64,000 bases of DNA, taken from NCBI RefSeq assembly GCF_000316625.1, contig NC_019676.1, forward strand, positions 5,474,501 to 5,538,500. Reading direction: 5' to 3'. The notes beneath the pieces are model-generated. The model saw only the letters and a program-made list of their open reading frames with translations. It did not search any database and was not told the DNA's origin. Positions within the stretch are counted from its first letter, which is position 1; each line of letters begins with the position of its first letter. The translations under genes were made by a program, and so were the position numbers. Below are positions 9,401 to 17,577 of this stretch, one piece after another. This stretch comes from Nostoc sp. PCC 7107. GTDB taxonomy: Bacteria > Cyanobacteriota > Cyanobacteriia > Cyanobacteriales > Nostocaceae.

Positions 9401-10462
9401 CTGGGTATGGGTTTTACATTTGATGATTCCAACCCTGACGCTACACCTATTGCAGAAATGCACCATTTGATTGAAAAAAATCCAAAAAATCAAGAACGAA
9501 TTTTTCCTTATATAGGTGGGGAAGAGGTTAACTCTAATCCAACTCATGAACATCATCGGTATGTGATTAACTTCTTTGATATGAGCGAAGATGAAGCATG
9601 GGAGTATCCAGATTTGATTCAGATCGTTAAGGAAAAAGTTAAGCCTGAACGGGATACCCAAAAGCGAGATGCTCTTCGTATTAAATGGTGGCAATATGCA
9701 GAGAAAAGGCCTGGTTTAGTAAAAGCGATCGCACCTCTTGAACAGGTGTTAGTCAGACCAAGAACTAGCAAGCATCATGCTTTTACATTCTTACCAAATC
9801 GAATGGTCTATAGTGAAAACTTAGTAATTCTAGCCTTGTCTGATGCTTGCTTTCCAGTTATTCATAGTCGGGTTCATGAAATTTGGGTAGGCTTTACCTC
9901 ATCAACACTAGAAGATAGACAAGGTTATCGTTCATCAGACTGCTTTGAAACCTTCCCCTTCCCCAAAAACTGGGAAACAAACCCCACCCTAGAAGCCATA
10001 GGCAAAGAATACTACGAATACCGCGCCGCCTTAATGGTTCGCAACAACCAAGGACTCACCGACACCTACAACCGCTTCGACGACCCCGACGAATACGACC
10101 CCGAAATCCTCAAACTCCGCGAACTCCACACCGCAATGGATAAAGCAGTCCTCGACGCTTACGGCTGGTCAGATATCCCCACCGACTGCGATTTTATTCT
10201 CGACTACGAAGAGGAAGAAGACACAGAAAACAGCAGTGGACGACAAAAGAAAAAACCCTGGCGTTATCGTTGGCGCGAAGAAATCCACGATGAAGTTTTA
10301 GCACGCTTGCTTGATTTAAACCAAAAACGCGCCGAAGCAGAAATTTTAGGCGGTAAAGGTGCTGAGAAAGGGAAGGGTAAAGGTAGGAAAACTACAAAAG
10401 AAAGTAAAAACAGTAAAAATAAAAATGATACGGTCATTATTCCAGGAATGAACGTAGATTAG
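6497..10462 (+). CDS. drmMI: DrmMI, N6-adenine DNA methyltransferase of class 1 DISARM
   Basis: A roughly 1320-residue PglX/type IIG-like methyltransferase. The SAM-binding motif I is DLAVGSGAFLVEACRQL (about residue 575) and the catalytic motif IV is IVGNPPF (about 817), the N/D-PP-F signature of N6-adenine enzymes. A large target-recognition region follows, and the C-terminus is basic and lysine-rich. It is expected to mark host DNA as self for DISARM. I start at ATG 6497 because AAGGGGGTG (6482-6490) sits six bases upstream. A GTG at 6488 is possible. The drmD stop codon overlaps this ribosome-binding site, so the two genes are probably coupled. Confidence 0.92.
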   Translation: MVKDREIQAHKEWLGFLQPVGLVVSPTALNNAQMSVNRNVVELQQRLSEIVRRDFPDDSTNYTSVISDFPTFTVEILGWQPTDLVESPEDLAVSLPEYGETLQPTYTVPDPDKGGWLMLVQVISTGTDFDRVSENIKSTGWHATPQAKFERLLREKEIPIGILCNGTELRLVYAPRGESSGHLTFPVQAMCEVSGRLILGAMQMLLEEQRVFNAPTDRRLVALLQNSRKYQNEVSTKLSEQVLDALWELLRGFQAANDHAKGLLLDDIAQNDPQHIYGGIITVLLRLVFLLYAEDEGLMPQGSIYTRNYSVTGLYERLREDAGNYPDTMEQRYGAWAWLLSLFRLVYDGGCHADLYLPARHGQLFDPDEYAFLEGRSRHTTYKEWELIEPPRISDGVIHKVLQGLLVLDGERLSYRSLDVEQIGSVYEAVMGYEVKKATTPSIGVWSKPKSAKTSVTVVVSVDEVLNTKANDRAKYLKEVAGCEISGKSLTELKQAKTAEDLIAALGRKISPQTPALLAAGSLYLQPGEERRRSGSHYTPRALTEPIVKETLRPVLEALGERPTPEQILALKVCDLAVGSGAFLVEACRQLAEKLVEAWNQHGMISEVPSDEESLLYARRLVAQRCLYGVDKNPFAVNLAKLSLWLVTLAKKHPFTFLDHALKCGDSLVGLTRDQLVKFNWEKDTTYDDKELPLFNEQINKVKFNRDEIQSLGDENYDAKRDFYQATEELLHDARLKGDLVIASFFASDKDKARKEERDGLFQKYFKWRRSPDESAEVLSISKKLRQTDKPVKAFNWEIEFPEVFDRENPGFDAIVGNPPFAGKNTAINAHMDGYMDWLKVVNSESHGNSDLVAHFYRRAFALLRKSGCFGLIATNTIAQGDTRSTGLRYICENDGTIYNAQKRLKWPGLAAVVVSVVNVIKGDYQGKKLLDGREVDLISAFLFKSGGNNNPAVLLANADKSFQGSIVLGMGFTFDDSNPDATPIAEMHHLIEKNPKNQERIFPYIGGEEVNSNPTHEHHRYVINFFDMSEDEAWEYPDLIQIVKEKVKPERDTQKRDALRIKWWQYAEKRPGLVKAIAPLEQVLVRPRTSKHHAFTFLPNRMVYSENLVILALSDACFPVIHSRVHEIWVGFTSSTLEDRQGYRSSDCFETFPFPKNWETNPTLEAIGKEYYEYRAALMVRNNQGLTDTYNRFDDPDEYDPEILKLRELHTAMDKAVLDAYGWSDIPTDCDFILDYEEEEDTENSSGRQKKKPWRYRWREEIHDEVLARLLDLNQKRAEAEILGGKGAEKGKGKGRKTTKESKNSKNKNDTVIIPGMNVD

Positions 10463-10491
10463 ATTCAGTAGGTACAAACCAAGGTGAAAAA

Positions 10492-10773
10492 ATGACTATT
10501 AAGGAACAAATTACACAAGAATTAGAAAAATTACCTGAACCAATTTTGCAAGAAATTTTAAATTATGTTCAATTCTTGCAAGCAAAGTATAACCAGCAAA
10601 ATCAAGTTGAAGCTACTAATAATACTGTTATGATTTCAACAGGGGCATCTCTTTTAAAGCATTTAGAAACTATTGGTGATTGGCAAGGTGATGATTTACA
10701 AGAATGCTTAGAACAAGTAATTTCAAGTCGTGGAGAAGCTAAATTTAATTACAAATTTAACCCTTTTGACTAA
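10492..10773 (+). CDS. DUF2281-type antitoxin-like protein
   Basis: This 93-residue protein begins MTIKEQITQELEKLPEPILQ and continues EILNYVQFLQAKY, the helical pattern of DUF2281 proteins that often precede PIN toxins in cyanobacteria. A good Shine-Dalgarno (AAGGTGA, 10481) precedes it. Three bases separate its stop from the PIN-domain ORF. The pair lies 29 bp after drmMI and in the same direction, so it may be co-transcribed with DISARM. The DNA-binding mode is not evident from sequence. The antitoxin role is inferred from pairing. Confidence 0.75.
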   Translation: MTIKEQITQELEKLPEPILQEILNYVQFLQAKYNQQNQVEATNNTVMISTGASLLKHLETIGDWQGDDLQECLEQVISSRGEAKFNYKFNPFD

Positions 10774-10776
10774 TGT

Positions 10777-11226
10777 ATGTACTTACTTGATACTAATCAC
10801 TGTAGTCTTGCTATTTTAGGCAATACCGAAATTTTGACTCACCTTGCGGAATTAGAAAGCAGTTTTATTGCAACCGGTGTAATTGTGCAGGGAGAGTTAA
10901 TAGATATGGCAGAACGTTCTCAAAAACGAGAGAGTAATTTAATCCTTGTAAAAAATTTTCTACAAGGTATATATATCTATAATATTGACCAAGAAACAGC
11001 AAATATTTACGGTCAAATAAAATCTGATTTATTTAAGCAATTTGCGCCGAAAGAGAAAAACAAGCGGAGAAAAACGAAGATTACTGATTTAGGTTTTGGT
11101 GAAAACGATTTGTGGATTGCTGCAATTGCTTTACAACATAATTTAACTCTTGTCTCAGCCGATAGTGATTTTAAACGTATCCAAGAAATCAAAGCATTAT
11201 CGGTTGAATCTTGGTTGACAAGTTGA
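10777..11226 (+). CDS. vapC: PIN-domain ribonuclease toxin (VapC-like)
   Basis: This 149-residue PIN-domain protein starts MYLLDTNHCSLAILGN, which gives the first acidic residue (D5). It ends with GENDLWIAAIALQHNLTLVS followed by ADSDF, which supplies the remaining acidic metal ligands. VapC toxins are Mg-dependent RNases neutralised by the cognate antitoxin, here the DUF2281 protein just upstream. Inside a transposon such a module would act as an addiction system that penalises loss of the element. It might instead link abortive infection to DISARM. It is intact and of normal length. Confidence 0.85.
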   Translation: MYLLDTNHCSLAILGNTEILTHLAELESSFIATGVIVQGELIDMAERSQKRESNLILVKNFLQGIYIYNIDQETANIYGQIKSDLFKQFAPKEKNKRRKTKITDLGFGENDLWIAAIALQHNLTLVSADSDFKRIQEIKALSVESWLTS

Positions 11227-11250
11227 CAACACAGCTAGGGATGACGGCCA

Positions 11251-11328
11251 GACAATACAGCCACACAATACAGCCAGACAATACAGCCAGACAATACAGC
11301 CACACAATACAGCCACACAACACAGCCA
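11251..11328 (+). repeat. Six tandem copies of a 13-bp repeat
   Basis: Six contiguous units of (G/C)ACAATACAGCCA run from 11251 to 11328. They differ mainly at the first base, and the sixth has one further substitution. They start just after the vapC stop and abut the first structured repeat. Short tandem repeats of this kind are common in Nostoc-type genomes. No function is visible. Confidence 0.9.
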
Positions 11329-11482
11329 GGGATTGAAAATCCCTGTCTGATAGCGGAAGTCCTCTGGAAGAGAACTAAGACAATTTGCTTGGGTTTTTAT
11401 ATTTTGAACTAGTCGGATGAATCCGACTTCAGCTATTAGACAGGGGTTTGAAACCCCTGGCTTGCTTGCTGGCTTGCTGGCA
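11324..11482 (+). repeat. Multi-hairpin structured repeat, left copy
   Basis: Four perfect or near-perfect hairpins stand in a row: AGGGATT/AATCCCT (11328-11344), AGTCCTCT/AGAGAACT (11358-11376), AGTCGGAT/ATCCGACT (11411-11428) and AGGGGTTT/AAACCCCT (11442-11458). In addition CCCTGTCTGATAGC (11341-11354) can pair with GCTATTAGACAGGG (11432-11445), enclosing the two middle hairpins. A second copy lies at 12016-12133 on the other side of the IS200-type gene. Confidence 0.8.
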
Positions 11483-11578
11483 AATCTAGCTCTAGCTAAA
11501 AAATTTGTTCAAATATATTTATTGTTTTTAACTAAATATGGGCAATCTAGTAAATGTAGGTGCTAATTAGCAAAAAAT

Positions 11579-11984
11579 ATGTCCTTATGGCGACTATATT
11601 ATCATATCGTTTGGGCAACAAAACAACGTCTACCTCTAATTATGCCTAATAAAGAATCTGAAATTCATAATTATATTATTGGTAAATCAGACGCTTTAAA
11701 TTGTATTGTTCATGGGATAGGTGGTATGGAAGACCATATTCATTTAGTTGTGTCTATTCCTCCAACAATTGCAATTGCCGATTTTGTTAAAAAAAATTAA
11801 AGGCAGTAGTTCTTATTATTTCAATCATAATATTTCCGCTACTTCGGATAAATTTTCTTGGCAGGAAGGATATGGGGTTTTCTCTTTAGGTAGTAAGCAA
11901 CTTGAGCAGGCTGTTAATTATGTTAAAAATCAAAAAATACATCATTCACAAGGAACAACAAATTCTTATTTGGAAAATATTTAA
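11579..11984 (+). pseudogene. IS200/RAYT-type Y1 transposase with +1 frameshift in an A8 run
   Basis: Frame 1 encodes MSLWRLYYHIVWATKQRLPL to FVKKN and contains the HUH motif (HIHLVV). The second frame resumes with IKGSSSYYFN and contains the probable catalytic tyrosine (YVKNQKIHH). Joined, they give about 134 residues, the normal length of an IS200 TnpA. The break is at eight consecutive A residues (11789-11796). Removing one A restores the frame. The gene is therefore either recently inactivated or expressed by transcriptional slippage. No TnpB is present. Paired structured repeats on both sides suggest an IS200 or REP-associated transposase unit that landed within the DISARM locus. Confidence 0.85.
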
Positions 11985-12015
11985 ATTAATGGATAGTCAG
12001 ATTGATAGCCAGATA

Positions 12016-12133
12016 GCCAGGGATTAAAAATCCCTGTCTGATAGCTAAAGTCCTCTGGAAGAGGACTGATTAATTAATTTAAGTAATCGTCTAAAGACGA
12101 TTTGAGCTATTAGACGGGGGTTTTAACCTCCGC
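12016..12133 (+). repeat. Multi-hairpin structured repeat, right copy
   Basis: This copy has the same order as the left one: AGGGATT/AATCCCT (12020-12036), AGTCCTCT/AGAGGACT (12050-12068), AATCGTCT/AGACGATT (12086-12103) and a final G-run/C-run hairpin (about 12116-12131). The outer pairing CCCTGTCTGATAGC with GCTATTAGACGGGG is also kept. The third hairpin differs in sequence from the left copy yet stays perfectly paired. It lies 32 bp before drmA. Confidence 0.8.
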
Positions 12134-12164
12134 AATTAAATTAAGTTATGCAACCAAATATTAA

Positions 12165-15100
12165 ATGATAAGTAAAACAATATCTCTAACCTCAGCCGAA
12201 GTGCGATCGCGCCTCATCGAAGCCTTACAACTCGACCTTATAGGCCCCACCTCCGACGATATTGACCACGCAGAAGAAATTCTCGACCAAGCACCATCAA
12301 AGTGGTATCTTACAGGTTTCCTTGTTCCGCATGGCGCACCCATCGAACAGCGTGGAGATGATACGGCTGATGATGATTTAGACCAATTACAAAGGGGTAG
12401 CGCGGGTGAGGATGAAACTGTCCCAGACAAGCCATTCGCCAAGAAAGCTTTTTTCCCTTCGTCGATGGGTTTAAGTTTTCTGGTTGCTGAAAACGCCAGT
12501 CAACTTAATCTCACAGTGCAATGGGGTGATTACTTCCCAATAAAAGATAATACTGCTGCACAATCTCAAGATGATTCTGGTGCGGAAGAAATTGTCTCAC
12601 CCCTACAACTAGAAACTACAAACCCCCAAGAAGAATCAAATAACAGTTTATTGGGATGCTGGAAGCGGATTCCACGCCAAGCCCAAATCACTGTTCCTCT
12701 AATGGGCGATCGCAATCCCGAACAATTAGAACTGGGTTTAGGTTTAAATACTCCTAAACAATTAAAATTACCGCTTAATCAAAACCAATCTACAAAAACT
12801 ATTCCCATAGCTGATAGCAACGGTTTACAACTCGTCGTCTCCATCCGTCCTGTAACTTCCAAAGAACTTGTACCTGCTGGAACTCGTTCCGTTTCTGTAT
12901 TTCTAGTCAATAATCGCCTCTCCACCTCAGATAAACAGCGCGATATTAGCTATATTTTTCAGGCCAGTTTAATCATCCATACCCCAGAAGCATTAGTACC
13001 CCGTCCCAATTTACGCGGACGAGATAATCATGATTGGGATGAAAACGTCGCTGATTTACAATACCGCGATGATTATGAATATGCGGTAGGTCATAACGTT
13101 TCTGCGATCGCACTCACCAATCCCGATGGTAGCTGTCAGGAAATACGTACCGCATGGATACCTACGGCTGATGTGGAAAAGGTGATAGCTACGGAAGAGG
13201 AACTAAAAGATGTTGAATTGAGAATGGAAGCTTTAGCTGATGCACCCACACCAGCAGCATTACAAAATATGCTGAGTCCAATGGTGGATGCTTACGCTGA
13301 TTGGATTAAGGAACAACGCACAAAATGTCCCACCGAACCCAAACGGTTAAATGTCGCCCTAGATTTACTCCGCCGTGCGGAAATTGCTAACAAGCGTATC
13401 GACGCTGGTATCAAAGCGTTAAATGACCCACAAATATTTGAAGCTTTCTGCATTGCTAATCGCGCCATTGCTACAGCCATTCGTCAGCGTACTACTCATG
13501 GTAAAACTATCACGCCTGAAATAGTAGCACCACCAAAATGGCGACCTTTCCAGTTAGCATTTTTACTGATGAACTTGGCAGGGATAGCTTACCCCGAAAA
13601 TGGTGATCGTGAATTAGTCGATTTGCTATTCTTCCCCACAGGTGGCGGTAAAACCGAAGCTTACTTAGGACTCGCAGCTTTTACCCTCGTCTTACGACGG
13701 CTGCGTTATCCCAGTATTAAATCGGCTGGTTTAAGCGTCCTCATGCGCTATACCCTGCGTCTTTTAACTCTCGACCAACTCGGACGGGCGGCGACGATGA
13801 TTTGCGCTTTAGAATTGGAACGCCAGAAAAACCCGCAGAAGTTAGGAACTTGGCCGTTTGAAATTGGGCTATGGGTAGGACAAGCCGCAACACCCAACCG
13901 CATGGGTAAAAAGGGAGATAACGACGAAAACAGTGCTAGAGAACGTACTCGTGCTTTTCAAAATAACGATTGCAATCCCTCACCCATTCCTTTAGAAAAT
14001 TGTCCTTGGTGTGGGACAAAATTTAACCGCAACTCATTCCAATTACAGCCGAATCCCGACCAGCCAACTAATTTACAAGTATTTTGTGCTAACCGTCGCT
14101 GTAATTTCCGTGGTGACAAGCCTTTACCAATAGTCGCCGTAGATGAGCCACTATACCGCCGTCTACCTTGTTTTATTATCTCTACAGTAGATAAATTCGC
14201 CAGCCTGCCTTGGGTAGGAGAAACTGGTGCATTATTTGGACGAGTAGACCGCTACGACAATGATGGTTTTTACGGCCCCACTCAACTAAATCGCGGTAAA
14301 CCCCTTGGCGGCTATTTACCACCACCAGACCTAATTATCCAAGACGAATTACATTTAATTTCCGGCCCCTTGGGAACAATGGTAGGACTATACGAAACAG
14401 CCATTGATGCTTTGTGTAGCCAAGAGATAGACGGTAAAACAATTCGTCCGAAAATAGTTGCTTCCACTGCGACAGTCCGCCGCGCCAGCAAACAAATTCA
14501 AGCTTTATTCGGCCGCAGCGAAGTTGATATATTTCCACCACCAGGGCCAGACAGACGTGATTCATTCTTTGCTAAAACCGTCCCCGCTACAGTCAAAAAT
14601 GCTCGTACCTATGTAGGAATTGCTGCTCAAGGACGCAGTTTAAAGGTAGTGTTATTGCGTAGCTATTTAGCACTGTTAGGCGCAGCCCAAAAGCACTGGC
14701 TAGAACAAGGAGGAAAGAAGAATAGTGATAACCCAGCCGACCCTTACATGACGCTATTAGGTTACTTTAACTCCCTACGTGAACTAGGTGGTAGTCGGCG
14801 CATTGTAGAAGATGAAGTCAAATCTCGTCTATTACGTTACAGCCAGCATCAGCGAGTTGACGAAACTTCAGGGTTATTTGCTGACCGGAAAATTGATGAT
14901 GAACCAGAAGAACTAACCTCCCGTGTCAGCACTAGCGACGTTGCAGATACTAAACGGCGAATGGAATTAACCTTTGATCAAGAGGACAAGGTTGATGTAG
15001 TTTTAGCAACTAATATGATTTCCGTAGGTTTGGATATTACCCGCTTGGGTTTAATGGTAGTTCTCGGTCAACCCAAGACAGCCGCCGAATATATCCAAGC

Positions 15101-15713
15101 TACCAGCCGTGTAGGACGGGATGAGGAACGACCGGGTTTAGTAGTCACGTTATTGAACATTCATCGTCCACGCGATCGCTCTCATTATGAACGCTTTTTT
15201 GCTTGGCATTCAACATTTTACCGAGCAGTAGAAGCTACCAGCGTAACGCCCTTTTCTCCCCGCGCTATTGACCGAGGTATTGCCGCCATTACCGTTGCTT
15301 TGGCTCGTCTAGGACATCCTGGGATGACAGCACCAACTCGCGCTTTCGATATTACCCAACATCGTCAAGAATTAGAGTTTGTTGTGGAAACCATTGCACA
15401 AAGGGCAGAAATGCACGATAAGGAACTGGATGCAAATGAAGCCGAAGCACTCCGCCATAAAGTGAAAAATCAAGTCATAGATTTACTTGATGATTGGACA
15501 AGTATCGCCAATGGAAAAATTAGCCTGCAATATCAACGGGAAGTAGGCGAAGCACCACCACTAATATTTGACCCCCTCGACCCTGAATTAAGGAATCAAC
15601 CACAAAAAGCACAAAGGTTTAAAGCACAGCGAAGTTTGCGTGATGTCGAACCAACAGTCAATCTCTGGGTAATTAATCCTTACGGACATGAGGTAGAGGA
15701 GAAAGGAAAATGA
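12165..15713 (+). CDS. drmA: DrmA, helicase of DISARM
   Basis: A 1182-residue protein with a superfamily 2 helicase core. Walker A is FFPTGGGKTEAYLG (about residue 488), the DEAH-like box is DELH (LIIQDELHLISGPLG, about 726), motif III is VASTAT, and motifs V-VI include GLDITRLGLMVVLG and QATSRVGRDEERPG (about 980). A CPWC...CANRRC cluster near residues 610-645 looks like a zinc site. With DrmB it forms the conserved core of all DISARM systems and acts on unmethylated phage DNA. The stop overlaps the drmB start by four bases (ATGA). The structured repeat before it separates it from drmMI, so it may need its own promoter. Confidence 0.93.
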   Translation: MISKTISLTSAEVRSRLIEALQLDLIGPTSDDIDHAEEILDQAPSKWYLTGFLVPHGAPIEQRGDDTADDDLDQLQRGSAGEDETVPDKPFAKKAFFPSSMGLSFLVAENASQLNLTVQWGDYFPIKDNTAAQSQDDSGAEEIVSPLQLETTNPQEESNNSLLGCWKRIPRQAQITVPLMGDRNPEQLELGLGLNTPKQLKLPLNQNQSTKTIPIADSNGLQLVVSIRPVTSKELVPAGTRSVSVFLVNNRLSTSDKQRDISYIFQASLIIHTPEALVPRPNLRGRDNHDWDENVADLQYRDDYEYAVGHNVSAIALTNPDGSCQEIRTAWIPTADVEKVIATEEELKDVELRMEALADAPTPAALQNMLSPMVDAYADWIKEQRTKCPTEPKRLNVALDLLRRAEIANKRIDAGIKALNDPQIFEAFCIANRAIATAIRQRTTHGKTITPEIVAPPKWRPFQLAFLLMNLAGIAYPENGDRELVDLLFFPTGGGKTEAYLGLAAFTLVLRRLRYPSIKSAGLSVLMRYTLRLLTLDQLGRAATMICALELERQKNPQKLGTWPFEIGLWVGQAATPNRMGKKGDNDENSARERTRAFQNNDCNPSPIPLENCPWCGTKFNRNSFQLQPNPDQPTNLQVFCANRRCNFRGDKPLPIVAVDEPLYRRLPCFIISTVDKFASLPWVGETGALFGRVDRYDNDGFYGPTQLNRGKPLGGYLPPPDLIIQDELHLISGPLGTMVGLYETAIDALCSQEIDGKTIRPKIVASTATVRRASKQIQALFGRSEVDIFPPPGPDRRDSFFAKTVPATVKNARTYVGIAAQGRSLKVVLLRSYLALLGAAQKHWLEQGGKKNSDNPADPYMTLLGYFNSLRELGGSRRIVEDEVKSRLLRYSQHQRVDETSGLFADRKIDDEPEELTSRVSTSDVADTKRRMELTFDQEDKVDVVLATNMISVGLDITRLGLMVVLGQPKTAAEYIQATSRVGRDEERPGLVVTLLNIHRPRDRSHYERFFAWHSTFYRAVEATSVTPFSPRAIDRGIAAITVALARLGHPGMTAPTRAFDITQHRQELEFVVETIAQRAEMHDKELDANEAEALRHKVKNQVIDLLDDWTSIANGKISLQYQREVGEAPPLIFDPLDPELRNQPQKAQRFKAQRSLRDVEPTVNLWVINPYGHEVEEKGK

Positions 15714-17572
15714 GCAAATCTAATAAAAAAATTCCCCCAGCCGGACAAGTGCGCCAAAGTCAAATCCTTTCTACCTTTGGGCCTGGGGCAATGGTAGACT
15801 TACCCGAACATTCCGTGTTAATTGCTGGTTTAAATCACTGGCGTGGCGACAGAAGGCGTATCTTTGAAGACCGATTAGCAACTAGAGTTGCTGAAATTTT
15901 AGAAGTCAACAATATTAAGCTGTATGCGCCGCCAGTTGACGAACAAGACCCCAAAGCTCCCCGCACGGGAATTAATGCTTTCATGTTTCCCACTTGGTTT
16001 TTAGCCCAAGTCAAGGAAACTTGGGAAGACACCAAAACCAAAAAAACATTCCGCACTCGCCCTCTGTTACCTTGGGGTAATTTGGTTAGTGGTAAATATC
16101 TGAGTGCTGAGAAAAAGTCTATACCAGTTGTACCCGTCCGTTTTGTGCAAGCCTGCGTTAAAGGTCATATCAGCGATATTGACTGGTATCGTTTCGTACA
16201 TAATGACCCTGAAAATAAATGCCGAGGTCAGCTATGGTTAGACGAAGGTGGTTCAGGTAACGACTTCGCGGAAATTTACGTGCGTTGCGAAGCCTGTAAA
16301 AAACGCCGTCCCCTTGCTGATGCAACAGTTCGCAACGGTAAAGTCTTAGGCCCATGTCAGGGACATCGCCCTTGGCTTGGTTCTTTTGCCCAAGAACCTT
16401 ACTGTATTCGGGAATCAACAGGTCTACCAGAGTACAACCGCTTATTAGTTAGGTCTGCCAGTAACGCCTATTTTTCGCAAATTCTCAGCGTTATTTCCCT
16501 TCCTGACCTAGATGCAGGTTTACGAGATGCAGTGAATTTAGTTTACGAAGATTTTCTGCAATATTCAGAAAGCGTCAGCGATGTGAAAAAGGAGCGCAAA
16601 AAACAAAAGGTAACTGTAGCTTTAGAACAATTTAGTGATGAAGCCGTCTGGGAAGAAGTACAACGGCGACAAAGTGGGCAAGGAAAACCACATAAAAGCA
16701 TTAAGCAAGTGGAAATAGAGACATTGCTTTCTAGCTCCCTTGAAGTTGGGGAAGATGTCCCAGACAAAGATTTTTATGGTAGGTCGCGTAGTTTGGACAA
16801 CTTACAGCCTGCGTTTACCTCCTGCATTGAACGAATTGTTTTAGTACATCGTTTACGTGAAGTAATTGCCCAGGTGGGTTTTACTCGCTTTGAAGCGGAA
16901 ATGCCAGATATCGATGGCGAACTTGATATCAGCGTCAGGCGTGCTTTGCTGGATATTGAAACTACTTGGGTTCCTGCAATTGAGAATAAAGGCGAGGGTG
17001 TATTTATTGCTTTCCGTCAGGAAGCTATTGAAGATTGGTTAAAACGAGAAGCCGTTAAAAAACGGGGAAGAGAATTATCAAGAGGTTTTGATATCTGGTG
17101 TGCGCGTAAAGGTATCGACCAGGAAAAAGAAAAAGTTAAGTTTCCTGGCTTGCCGTATATTATGCTGCATTCTCTATCACATTTATTAATTGTGGCTGTA
17201 TCGTTAGAATGCGGCTATGCGGCTAGTTCCATCCGTGAACGCATCTATGCTGGTGAATCTGGTTATGGGATTCTTTTATACACTGGCTCAACTGGCTCAG
17301 AAGGGACTTTAGGCGGACTGGTAGAAGTTGGTAAACGCATTGAACACCATTTAGAAGTAGCCCTAGAGCAAGGAAGATTATGTTCCAATGACCCAGTATG
17401 CGCTCAACATCGCCCAGATAATGAGCAAGAGGAGCGTTTTCTGCACGGTTCGGCTTGTCACGGATGCTTGCTAATTGCAGAAACATCCTGCGAACGCCGC
17501 AATGAATTTCTTGACCGCGCCTTGGTTGTCTCTACAGTTGAAGGTTTAGGAGCAGAGTTTTTCCCAGAATAA
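15710..17572 (+). CDS. drmB: DrmB, DUF1998 protein of DISARM
   Basis: A 620-residue DUF1998 protein. It opens with GQVRQSQILSTFGPGAMVDL, a typical DrmB N-terminus. It carries a CEACKKRR zinc-type motif in the middle and a C-terminal DUF1998 block with CAQHRPDNEQ, LHGSACHGCLLIAETSCERR and the GSTGSEGTLGGLVE stretch. In DISARM, DrmB forms a complex with the DrmA helicase. The ATGA overlap with drmA implies translational coupling in equal amounts. drmC follows after five bases. No truncation or frame disruption is visible. Confidence 0.93.
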   Translation: MSKSNKKIPPAGQVRQSQILSTFGPGAMVDLPEHSVLIAGLNHWRGDRRRIFEDRLATRVAEILEVNNIKLYAPPVDEQDPKAPRTGINAFMFPTWFLAQVKETWEDTKTKKTFRTRPLLPWGNLVSGKYLSAEKKSIPVVPVRFVQACVKGHISDIDWYRFVHNDPENKCRGQLWLDEGGSGNDFAEIYVRCEACKKRRPLADATVRNGKVLGPCQGHRPWLGSFAQEPYCIRESTGLPEYNRLLVRSASNAYFSQILSVISLPDLDAGLRDAVNLVYEDFLQYSESVSDVKKERKKQKVTVALEQFSDEAVWEEVQRRQSGQGKPHKSIKQVEIETLLSSSLEVGEDVPDKDFYGRSRSLDNLQPAFTSCIERIVLVHRLREVIAQVGFTRFEAEMPDIDGELDISVRRALLDIETTWVPAIENKGEGVFIAFRQEAIEDWLKREAVKKRGRELSRGFDIWCARKGIDQEKEKVKFPGLPYIMLHSLSHLLIVAVSLECGYAASSIRERIYAGESGYGILLYTGSTGSEGTLGGLVEVGKRIEHHLEVALEQGRLCSNDPVCAQHRPDNEQEERFLHGSACHGCLLIAETSCERRNEFLDRALVVSTVEGLGAEFFPE

Positions 17573-17577
17573 ACACA

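Noticed and set aside
11251-11328. The 13-bp tandem repeats as a CRISPR array
   Set aside because: Units are contiguous with no unique spacers and are too short.
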